Shown here: positions 13,901 to 25,900 of the stretch, one piece after another
How the letters are laid out: each line of letters starts with the position of its first letter
Position numbering within the stretch: position 1 is the first letter of the stretch
The notes under the pieces: generated by a model
What the model was told of the DNA's origin: nothing
Seen by the model: the letters and a program-made list of their open reading frames with translations, nothing else
Databases searched by the model: none
Position numbers and translations under genes: made by a program
Assembly: GCA_030549495.1 (NCBI GenBank)
Contig: JAUIRK010000969.1
Span: forward strand, 1-64,000
DNA: 64,000 nucleotides
Direction of reading: 5' to 3'
Source of the DNA: Nectonema munidae
Lineage: Eukaryota > Nematomorpha > Nectonematoida > Nectonematidae

Positions 13901-16900
13901 CAGACTTTTGAATCAATAAAACATCATGCCAAGCTGCTCTGAAATTCCTATCGCATTTTTCCTATCGAACATATTTTACAGACGATGCGTGAGAGCTATA
14001 TAATAATAATCCATTGCTTCAATATGCACACAATAAGTAAGCAATATTTATCACAGTGTCTCCTCTGTAGTATTTGCAAACACATGTTGATGATCCACTA
14101 GATTTTCTCATCTTCTGTCACAGTGATTCTCTTTCTCTCTCCTATGTTTTTCTCTTCCGCTTTTCTGCTAAAACTCAATCATTCACTCAAGCTCTCTTAT
14201 TTCATTCAAGCCTTCTTCTCTTGTTAAGCTCTCCTATCTCATTCAGCTTTCTTCTCTCCAGTGACGTAGCTAGGCTGGGGCATGAGGGGCCGTGCCCGCA
14301 CTCCTATGTACCGCATGGTGCCCCCATGCATCTTATGCGATATCAGTTTTTGAAAATTTCTCCAATGAAAGGGTCAAGAATGTATAAATAATGTTGCGCA
14401 AGTTTTTTGTTTTAAAATTGTGCCCTTCTATCAACTTTTTTTTGACTACACCACTGCTTCTGTCTAATTTGCATTTAGAGTTTAATTAAAATAGTTTTCA
14501 ATCGTTACAATTTTATATCAATGAATATTGTTAGACTCGCGCTAAGAACTTTTTCAACAAAAGTCACTTAATCTTTATCACTACGTTTGCTACATTTTGT
14601 AACATTTGAAAACTTTAATTTTTTCAAGTCAAGAAATTTTTTTCAATACTTATTTTAGAATGAATATTTTGACTATCTATTCAGTTTAAAAGCAAGAATA
14701 CCCTATTTGCTTAATATTTGAGCAGAGATATTTTTATAATGTTCGATTCGACTAATTCGATATTCACGATTCGAAGTAACACTGTACATAATCAAATCAC
14801 TTTTTTTAAGAAAATTTGTTGATTATTATAATAAAAATATAATATCGAAACAAAATGTTTCAGTTGTTAAAAATGTACTTGATCTATTTATGACAGCTGT
14901 CAGAATTTTATTTGTAGACAGAAATATTCAAAAAACGCAATGATTTTCTTTTCTCGTATACTTTGATTTATGTTAGTTTGGTCCTCGGACATTTCGCCCC
15001 ATTATTTTCATAAGACAGTTCGCCTCATTATTTTCATAAGACATTTTGTTTCATGGACAATTCGCCCCGTTATTTTCATAAGACATTTTGTCTCATGGAC
15101 AATTCTAAAAAAATTAAGAGATAAATTTATAAATTTTTTTAATAATTTTACACATATAATAAGCAAAGATGGATGATACTAATAGCCTATGAGACAATTT
15201 GTCAGGGGGCGAAATGTCTGTCGACCGTTATTTAAATAATTTTTTAATTATAAGGGCTATCTACTTTAACGTTGGCTTTTGCTGCTTATAAAAACTTGAA
15301 AATATCAAATAAACTCTCATTCTTTATGCCTCCTATTATTTTGAAATTATTCTGAGAACAGACGGTTCCATTTTAAAATAGTGAAAATTGCTTTATTAGT
15401 TTATTTTGTTTCCTTTCTCTCTTATGTTAATTATGTAGCAAATTTTTTAATTTTGAGTGGTGCAGTGGATGTATTTTCATTGACCAGGCACTGATGTACC
15501 GCTTATGTCAAACTATGAACAAATTTGTATCGATGAGGAATCGAATCCAGAGGCTTCCGTGCTATGTCCATCATCTCAACCAACCTGCCATGCCACCCAT
15601 AGATAGAGTATGCTGTAGGGGATACGTCAAATTAGTTTTCAAAAAACTTAAGTTATGCACTAAAATTTTTTAGTTTTTGTTGAAGCTCTATAACTTTTTC
15701 TGATAGACTTTTTTTCCTTAAAAGTTATTATAAAAGGCAAATTATCATTGCAAAATGTTAACAGTTATTTTACTTTTTGTAGCTTGTATAATGAAATAAT
15801 GCGATCTTAATTTTTTTGTTTTAGTTTTGTTTGCACAATTATAACTTCGTTTTATACCCTTGCCCCTGAATCAATCACATTTTTTCATATAAACATCACA
15901 GGTTGTCTAGTAAACTCTTTGCCTTTAGACTACATTCACTGATATAAAACTATCCAACCTTCAGTTATTTGTTTTCTCTATGAATCAGATATCCTTTCAT
16001 CAATTCCTGTAATGTACCTGGTAGACTACATCATTTTTCAAATGAAAAGCCTATTCCACCCTCTAACATTTTTGGATTTTTTTAAACTAGTGTATATTCG
16101 ATGGTTGTAGGTAAAAATGCCCCCAATTAAAAAGTAGGAAAAAATGCCCCCTAATTTTTGATTTTCAGGATTTTATATAATTATATAAATATTTTTATTT
16201 GGTACCGTTTTGAAAGGCTAAATTCCTAAAATTTCTTAATCTATAGGGTTTTTTCTTTATAAAGTTCTTAAAAACAATAGCAAAGGTGCATATTTGTGGG
16301 AATGTGTTCTTAAAAACAGTTAAAATACAAATTATATTTAGAAAGTGTTCTGATACACACAAAGTCCAAAAATATTTTCTGTTTTATAAAAAATTTTTTT
16401 GTATTTAAAAAATTGTCGTATGCTGAGTTTTTTAGTTTACTTTAATTAAATTTTAAATGTTTTAAATGAAAAGTTAACTTTTTTTTTACAAAAATCTTTA
16501 TTTGACATATCTTTTTTAAAAATTTTAATTAATAATTTTTTGAAATTTTTTGTGTTGGGGTATTTTTTCCTAATTTAAATTGGGGCATTTTTTCCTACTT
16601 TTTAATCGGGGCATTTTTTCTTATTTTTAATTGGGGGCATTTTTTCCTACTTTTTAATTGGGGGCATTTTTTCCGGGGGCATTTTTTCTGCGCACTATAT
16701 TCGATATGCAAATTTAATTAAAATATTTTCGCTTGAAGTATAGTATTTAAATTCACTAATTTTGTAAAAAAAATATAATGTAGTCTTATAAATTTAGGAC
16801 TTTAGGGTATGCGCTGAATACACTCTATTTTAAAGGATATTTGGTCTCCCGTGGTATTTCCAGACCACTAATTTTGAAAATTGCAAGAAAAAAATTTCGC

Positions 16901-19900
16901 CCCCAATAATTTTGAGGATGTGCGCCCCTGAAAAAGATTTATAATGTCCTAATTTAAGACAGAGACTACATTGTTTGATTCTTGGTGTAACAGGCAAAAC
17001 AGGATGACATGTATAACCAATATATTTTACCTATAGAACAAAGCTTGAAAAGAGCACGAGGTGCAAGCTCTAAATTTATTCCATAATACTCGTTATTCAA
17101 ATCAAATTTATATTTTTCAATAGAAAGAATATCATTTTCATCTAAATTATTTTGAGAAACTATCAATGACTTTAAGTTACCAAATTCTACAAAATCAGGG
17201 ATACGTTTAACTGTTATTCTAGGACATTTATCAACAAATCTGCTAGTTTTTATATTTTTTTTCAGCAAGCTCTTTTTCTAATACGCTTAGTGAAGTAGTG
17301 TTAGAAGTTCTATGTATAACTTATTGTTATTTGTAATTTTCGTGTTTTCGATATTATAATTACCTTTAAGATTATCATGTAAAAACCTGTTAACATCGGA
17401 TTTGTTTTTCAAAGATTGTTGGCATTGTGATCCATCTATAACTATAATTTTCTTAGTAGAAAACTTACTAGATTTCGCAACATCACTAAACAACTTCTTT
17501 CGAGCAATATTTTGATCACAAAACTTAGACGTAAGATCTTTAATATCGCTTTTAATGTCAGCAAGATCCTTTTCGTATTCAAGATTATTATTATTTTTTA
17601 AAAAATTTAGAACACTTAGTTCATTTGTTAAATAATTTAGTCAATAAATTCTGCAAACTCATTGCTATACGTAAAAATTATAATATTAAAGTATTCAGAT
17701 TTTTATATTTTAATAGAGTTTTAGAAAAAAGAAAGAAATTTTTCCTGTTAGAACTTGGGTGAAACGAGCAGAGAAAAAAAAATTTTTTTTGTAAATAAAA
17801 CGCCTTTGCATATCGCAAGGTGGATATATATATATGTATATATATACGCTATACGAATATATATATTAATCATTTTTATTAAAAAAGTACCCACTTTTTT
17901 AGTTAAAGTTTTTTGTTTTGATCTTATGTAGTATATTATGTGTATTATGTGTTGTTATCTTATGTAGTATATTATGTGTTTTGATCTTATGTATTTTTAT
18001 TAAAAAAGTACACACTTTTTTAGATAAAGTTTTTTGTTTTGATCTTATGTAGCTTACAACCTATTGTATTAATTTATCGAAATTCGTAATAAAAACCTTT
18101 CTGAAGTGGAATTACGCATGGAACATCAAAATATTACGGTGAAACCCGATCAATATTTATTTTTCACTGTGCCTGTAGAACCCGATCAATATTTTATGGA
18201 ACCCCAGGATAAAGTTTCAGTGATTTATTTTAAAAAGTCTAGACTTTCATAATATAATTTTAGTGAATAATCAATATGGCTAAAATCTATTATTAAAAAA
18301 AATTTACTTGAAAATTTTTTATGTTTTATCTAAATATTGAGAATAGAATTTTAGTTAAAGAGAAATAAATTGAAAAAATTTTTGGCGAAGAGCTGAAATA
18401 AAAATGTAAAAATGATGTTATCTAAAAAATCAAAAATATCAAGAGCAAAGGTTTTCAAATTATTAAAAAAAATAAAATGAAAAGAAATTTAAAAGATTTC
18501 ATGCTTGAAGTTATTGTTCTCCCTTTTTTATATTTGCATCCTAAAATAATTTCTGATTAACGTAATTACTTTAATTTTTTGTATTTTAATTTCTAGTCTT
18601 CTTTATGTTGAGTAAATAATATACCCTCCAGTTTGCCGTTTTCTCTAGACTAAATTGATTCTCGTAGGATCAAGCGCTGGTGCGGACAGTGCATCTTTCC
18701 ATGCCTACAGAAAAGCCATTAGAAGAGAAGAGGATAGAGTTGGGTTGCTTGAAGAAGTCTATCAAAAGGTTTTATCTATTTCCACAGCATATTTTGTGCA
18801 TGAAATTTTAGTCCCAACTCTCTCGCGCTGCTTCCCTTAGTAATACTCCTATATTCTGACAAATTAAAAAATAAATGGTCCTTCTAATTATGGGTGCGGA
18901 ATCAGATGACGAAGTCATTGACTTAAATAATTTTGAAGGAGCAGGAGCTGGAACCGAAGCAAAGCTGATCATTTGAGTGGAGTTGGAGCTACTATAAATT
19001 TTAATCAGGGGCGCACATCCGGGGGGGGGGGCGAAAATGACCTTCGCCCCCCCCCCCCCCCCCCCCCCAATAATTTTCTATAAGTAAGAGTTGCTGCTTG
19101 TTTATAAAACATGTATGATGATCGCATTTTTCCTATCGAACATATTTTACAGACGATGCGTGAGAGCTATATAATAATAATCCATTGCTTCAATATGCAC
19201 ACAATAAGTAAGCAATATTTATCACAGTGTCTCCTCTTTGTAATATTTTTGAGCAAACACATGTTGATGATCCACTAGATTTTCTCATCTTCTGTCACAG
19301 TGATTCTATTTCTCTTTCTGTCTCCTGTGTCTCTTCCGCTTTCTCTGCTAAAACTCAATCATTCACTCAAGCTCATTCAAGCTCTCTTGTTTCATTCAAG
19401 CCCTCTTCTCTTGTTAAGCTCTTCTATCTCATTCAGCTCTCTTCTCTCCAGTGAGCTAGCTAGGCTGGCATAAGGGGCCGTGCTCCTATGTACCGCATGG
19501 TGCCCCAATGAATCTTATGCGATATCAGTTTTTGAAAATTTCTCCAATGAAAGGATCAAGAAAGTATAAATAATGTTGCGCAAGTTTTTTGTTTTTAAAT
19601 TGTGCCCCTTCTATCAACTTTTTTTTGGCTACACCACTGCTTCTGTCTAATTTGCATTTAGAGTTAAATTAAAATAGTTTTCAATCGTTAAAATTTTATA
19701 TCAATGAATATTGTTAGACTCGCACTAAGAATATTTTTTCAACAAAAGTCACCAAAACTTTATCACTACGTTTGCTACATTTTTTAACATTTGAAAACTT
19801 TAATTTTTTCAAGTCAAGAAATTTTTTTCAATAGTTATTTGGGAATGAATGTTTTGATTATCTATTCAGTTTAAAAGCAAGAATACTCTATTTGCTTAAT

Positions 19901-22900
19901 ATTTGAGCAGAGATATTTTTTATAATGTTCGATTGTTAAATTTTATAACTAACACTGTACATAATCAAATCACTTTTTTTAAGAAAATTTGTTGATTATT
20001 ATAATAAAAATATAATATCGAAACAAAATGTTTCAGTTGTTTCATAAGACAGTTCGTCCCATGGACAATTCGCCCCATTATTTTCATAAGACAGTTCGTC
20101 CCATGGACAATTCGCCCCATTATTTTCATAAGACATTTTGTTTCATGGACAATTCGCCCCGTTATTTTCATAAGATTAATTTGAAATAATTTAATAGAGA
20201 TAAAATAAACAAGAATATAAAATTTTTAAATAATTTTACACATATAATAAGCAAAGATGGATGAAACTAATAGCCTATGAGACAATTTGTCAGGGGGCAA
20301 ATTGTCTATGGGGCGAAATGTCTGTCGAACGTTAGTTTAAATAATTTTTTAACGTTGGCTTTTGCTGCTTATAAAAATTCGAAAATATCAAATAAACTCT
20401 AATGTGCTCAAATGTGCGAGGACCAAACTAACATAAATCAAAGTATATGAGAAAAGAAAATCATTGCGTTTTTTTGAATATTTGTCTACAAATAAAATTC
20501 TGACAGCTGTCATAAATAGATCAAGTACATTTTTAACAACTGAACATTTTGATTATGTACAGTGTTACTTATAAAATTTAACAATCCAACATTATAAAAA
20601 ATATCCATGCTCAAATATTAAACAAATAGAGTATTCTTGCTTTTAAACTGAATAGCTAGTCAAAATATTCATTCCCAAATAGCTATTAAAAAATTTCTTG
20701 ACTTGAAAAAATTAAAGTTTTCAAATGTTACAAAATGTAACAAACGTAGTGATAAAGATTAAGTGACTTTTGTTGAAAAAAAATTCTTAGCGTGAGTTGA
20801 ACAATATTCATTGATATAAAATTGTAACGATTGAAAACCATTTAAATTTAACTCTAAATGCAAATTAGACAGAAGCAGTGGTGTAGCCAAAAAAAAGTTG
20901 ATAGAAGGGGCACAATTTAAAAACAAAAAACTTGCATAAGATATCGCATAAGATGCATGGGAGCACCATGCGGTACATAGGAGAGTGGGCACGGCCCCTC
21001 ATGCCCCAGCCTAGCTACGTCACTGGAGAGAAGAGGGCTTAAATGAAAGAAGAGAGCTTGAATGAATGATTGAGTTTTAGCAGAGAAAGCGGAAGAGAAA
21101 AACAGAGGAGACAGAAAAAGAAATAGAATCACTGTGACAGAAGATGAGAAAATCTAGTGGATCATCAACATGTGTTTGCTCAAAAATACTACAAAGAGGA
21201 GGCACTGTGATAAACATTGCTTACTTATTGTGTGCATATTGAAGCAATGGATATAGCTCTCACGCATCATCTTATGTTCGATAGGAATTTCAGAGCAGCT
21301 TGGCATGATGTTTGATTGATTCGAAAGTCTGCATTCCTTCTTTTATTCTCTTATCTCATGTATTCGAATGATACTGCGATCATCATACATGTTTTATAAA
21401 CAAGCCGCAACTCCTACTTATAAAAAATTATTGGGGGGGGGGGGGGGGGGGGCGGTCGCCCCCTGATGTGCGTCCCTGACGTGGATCTACATTATACACT
21501 GTATTTTAAATGCATTTTAAAAAATATCAACCTATGTTTATAAAATTGATTTAGTGATGGTAGTTATCGCTAAAAAATAGAGAAAATAACTTTTGTATTT
21601 ATCAATATAGCTTATTTTATAAACATATATACATTTTAGTGCTTCGCGAGAGAAAACCGAAGCATAATAGGATTACCATATTTTTACACTATCAAATTGG
21701 GTCAAAAGGGTTTTGAAAAAAGTCAAGAACAAAATTTTGTATTTCTTAAAAAAAATACCTAGAAAGTAGAAGAAGAGTTTTTATGCTAAAAAAAATGGTA
21801 AATATTCACATTTGGAGCTAAATTTTTGCAAACTCCTATTTTTTGACTTATTGCCATAGTGAATGAAAACCCAGGCTTCGTCAAATAACCTGGATTCCGT
21901 TGTTAAGCGTCGCCAAAATCAGGGACAATCCTCGAAAACTCGGACATCATTTGGCAACCCTATGCATATGGGATGAAACATCTTTCTTATTTCTACATGA
22001 TTTTATTTATCATTATGTAGAAGGAATTAGATGAAGAATTTCGAGAAAAATTGAAAAAAATAAAGGAAGAAGAGAGATTAAAAACATTAAAGAAAAGAGA
22101 CAAGCGGTAAGTTTAGTTTAGGTAATTTCCTTTTTCAAGCATTAACGAAATTTCGGACTTAGCCCTTTATTAAAATTTTTATTTGATTCGTATTTTGATT
22201 GCTGTAGGTGACTGGCTAGATCATGGTACCTAGAGGTTCATGTAGACCCCCTAGTGTCCGTTCACAGAAAAATTCCCTGGGCTCATCGAGAGTTTAAAAG
22301 AAAACTTTGCTGAATGCACACTTATATGTTGATGCATTATAACCATTATTGTTATTGCTAAACAAGTAATCACCTTGTCAAGGGAACATTTTCGTGACTT
22401 TGATGTACTAAGATTCAACATAAGGAATTTAACGCGTTTTTAAATAGAATTAAGGGACTGGTATTTTAATCAATTAACCCAAAATTATGTTACGTGACAG
22501 CAGTCCTCTACAACAGAAACTATCAATTCTTGTTCACAAAAAAACAAGCTTACGATTTTCTTTGATACTCGCTAAAATAAAATTGTTTGCCTATTAGTAA
22601 AATAAATTTTTCAAATTCCAATAAAAATTTCTGAATAAAGGAAGTTTTGCACCGTGTCTGCTTATAACTATACTTTTTCCTACTAGCAAAACATCTTAAA
22701 GGTTACGAACATCAAATATAAAATCACGATAAATATATAATTTGAGTGAAAAATTGTATGGTTCAATGCTTGAAAAAACAAGACGTTGATTCCACTTTTT
22801 CCTGGGTTGACCAATAAGCGTAATGCCCGAAAAGCCATTTTACATAAATTTGTAATGCTACCAAAAGTTTATTTACGTCTATTATGAAAAGTATTGGTAA

Positions 22901-25900
22901 CTTACCTAATACTTATTCAAAATTCATTTAACATTTTTTGTTTATGAAGCCACATTTTTTTGCTCAGGATCAAAATTTTTAAGATTGTAACTTGAGACGA
23001 TTCAAAGCATCGAATATTAAATTTAGAATTAAATATTTTGAAATAATATTTTTAATATTAATGGACAAAATCTCAACTCAAGGGCGACCTGAGATCATGT
23101 TTGCTAAAAGCCCACAAATTTATAATTCTTTATTTCTCATGAACTTTTTAAATAATAATCCTATAGATTTCTAGTCTGCACTTCATTTCTCCTATACTTT
23201 CTCTCAGTGCTTGTCAAACGGTGCGCCGCGGCGCATTGGTGCCCCCTTGAAGATAGCCAGCCGTGTGAACCCCAAGATTGCATCTAGATCAGCGATTCTT
23301 AACAAGGGGTGCATGCACCCACGCGGAGTGCGAGAAATGATCAAATAATGGACAACATATGTAGTAGTAGTAGTAGTAGACAAACTCACTTATTTCTCTG
23401 CTTATACTTTATATATGTATATATTATTCAATTTATACTATTATTACTTCTGCATATGTTGTCTATTATTCATTTCTCCCTATTGCTTTGCTCGCACACA
23501 AATTATTTATGTTATCATTAGGGCGAACAAAAAATTGACCTAATAACTACAAATTTATTGACTATGTAAAAAAAATATTGACTTTTTGAGAAAAAAATTC
23601 ACTTTTTCAGAAACATTTTCTGAATTGTAAAAAAACTATATAGCGGTTTTAAACAAAATTGCAGAAGAAAAGAATCCCGGGATTCTATAACTTCAAATTT
23701 CTAACTATGGGGCGTCTTTTTTTCTGACATGCTTATTTTACTCAAAAAGCGCTTGGCTGCATTTACAAGTTACTGCAACCTCAAATTTAAACTCTTGTTA
23801 ATGCGACATTTTCATGCTTACCTAAATTTATAAATATGATGATGGTGTCCCGGTAAGCAAAATGTTTCAAAAATTAGAGTCAAAATATAATATAAAAATA
23901 AATATAAATGGCTTCATTCAGCAAGATAAAGTACCGGAGTGTAATTGTCGATCTGAAGAAAAATTTCTGAGAATGAAGCCAAAAACAATAAGATAAATTT
24001 AAAGTTATCCTGTTTCTTTACAATAGTTAAATCTAAACGACTGGCAAAATAAAAGATTCTCAAAAAGTTAACACAATTCATACAGTACAATTAAGGAACA
24101 AGCTAAGGAAGCCTGAAATTTTTGAAGAAATTCTATAAATGTCAATAGAAAAAACAGGTAGATCATCAATGTTTGAAGTAAGCATAAAAAGCCATCTCCG
24201 CTCCTATCATAATAATGGCAAAAGAGGCGTAACACTGGTACGTCTTCTGTGATATCACTTGCATGCAAAATAAAATAAAGACTCCCAAAAAATTATAATC
24301 GTGCCAAACAAAATCATATGAAATACCAAGCGTAAAAGCCCTGGTCATCCTCTTAGCCAAACTGATAAGCCCTAATAACTCTAAAATCTTTTCTTACTCG
24401 CTATTGATTCGGACAATGAAGAGATCTACAAATTTCTTTTAAAGTTGCACGAAAAGTTTGGAAGAAGTAAGCGGCTCAAAATAAAGTATGTACAAAAATA
24501 TATTTTTTTGTTTTTCTTTCTTGTGATTTTTAATAAACAAAATGTTCATACTAAAAATCTACAGCTTAAAAGCACAACAGATTTTCGAAATTTTTTAAAT
24601 CATATAAACGCAATTTTTTTAAAGATAAAGATAGACAACGTTAGTAAAATAAGTGACATAAGTGAAAAATTTTTAGCTTTATTATACAGAAGAATTAAAA
24701 TATACAAGAAATTAATTAAAAAATATCAGAAGATGAAAAGTCTCTATCTTTTGCTAGAAGTTTTTTTAGCATAGAAAAAGACCTCTCTACTGAACAAGTT
24801 GTAGCTTGGCATTTCTGCATAAATACTAGGAGATATATCTTGCTTTTTCAGTTCTATAATATCTTTAATGTCGTTGTTTTCAAATCTTTTGTTCAAATAG
24901 TTTTTGATTCCACAATCATCTTGATCAAACTTGATAGAATAAAAAAGTTTTGAGGCATTTTTAATGCTAAAATTAGTCGATTCAATTTTTTCAACAAGCT
25001 GCGCCAGCTGGATATAGTATTGTTTTATGTTAACCAGCTGTTCATGTAACTTTGAACAACTGACGCTCTCTTGCTTTTTTAACCAAAACTCCATTTTTGC
25101 TTTCAAAATTATTCACGATTTCTTTTACTTTTGGTAAGTGATCGCAGTAGTAAGAAGCAGCATTCAACCAGCTGGCCTACCTTGTAACAATTGGAGCTGG
25201 AGGGTATCCGATACTTTCAAAAGCAAATGTTCTTTTCTTATTTTTAACAGTGAGGGCCTTGGTTGAGGCAATCAAGTCATCAACTTCTTCAAAATAAAAC
25301 TTTATTTTCATTGCACAATTGTGCAATAAGTGAGCAAAACACGTTAAGTGAAATAAATTAAAATAAATTGATTTTAATGTTTTTCCATCAGCTACGTAAT
25401 ATTTTGCTGCATCTGTCAGTAACAACAAAAATTTACTTTTTTCTACTTCAAACTTTCTTAAAGTGTCATCTACCAGCAAAACTAAACTTTTCGATGTCAA
25501 ATAATTTTCAATTATTTTAGCATCAATAAGATATGTTTTCTCAGGCGCATCAGTTGAACCAATTAAAATATTAATAAACGTTTTTTCTTGAATTTCACTT
25601 TCATCAATCATCAAAAATATTTTTACCCATAATTTTTTTTCTGATGTTTTCTAACATATCTTCAGCAAGATCTTTAACGATGATTCTACTAGAAGAAACA
25701 GGTGGTAATATGTATCCTAAACTGGTAAAAAAATTCATTGATGGATGAGATAGTTTGTGTAGAGGTATATTTGCTTCAAGAAAAGTTTTGACTAAGTTTT
25801 TTGAAAATGTTTTATTAGCAGGTTACAAGTAAGTGGAAATAGGATTGCTCTTTGACTTGTTTAACTAAGCTCATGTTTTTTTCCTTTTCTCTGATGTTCA

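Larger units (their letters stand above)
13776..16930. mobile_element. Non-autonomous hAT element with 8-bp TSD
   Basis: The ends CAGGGGCGCACATCC and GGATGTGCGCCCCTG are exact inverted repeats. They are flanked by identical 8-bp duplications AAAAAGAT (13768-13775 and 16931-16938), diagnostic of hAT transposition. No transposase is visible in its 3.2 kb. The left half (to about 15320) shares sequence with the foldback at 19006-21478. The right 1.1 kb is repeated in reverse at 50505-50995. It carries three smaller elements: 14259-14456, 14980-15230 and 16103-16695. Confidence 0.9.
13612..17640 (-). pseudogene. LINE ORF1 in two pieces (interrupted by hAT)
   Basis: The N-terminal piece (17640-16939) has a charged coiled-coil-like stretch, KKIIVIDGSQCQQSLKNK and IEKYKFDLNNEYYGIN, parallel to IEKYKFNSHKDHYGID in the 43-kb copy. 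The knuckle region runs QCSLCLKLGHYKS up to the hAT boundary and resumes beyond it with CSTCGEPGHDFKNC (13740-13690). Removing the hAT and one 8-bp duplication brings these knuckles together, as in the related copy. Frame changes also exist within the pieces. Confidence 0.75.
9866..17690 (-). mobile_element. CR1/Jockey-like LINE, split by a hAT insertion
   Basis: A LINE on the minus strand, clearly the same clade as the copy at 42.9-47.2 kb. The 3' side is a T-rich tail (A-rich in sense) near 9866-9900. ORF2 occupies 13567-10159 and ORF1 lies in 17640-16939 plus 13767-13612. The two ORF1 pieces are separated by the hAT at 13776-16930. A ~480-bp foreign segment (about 11950-12430) interrupts ORF2 at the point where the 43-kb copy reads FENKNSKEVW. 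The element is 5'-truncated or decayed past 17690. Many stops are present; it is inactive. Confidence 0.85.

Noticed and set aside
24445-24774. Plus-strand open frame overlapping the CGGBP1-like hAT
   Set aside because: Antisense to, and partly overlapping, the transposase C-terminus; Lys/Ile/Phe-rich chance frame.
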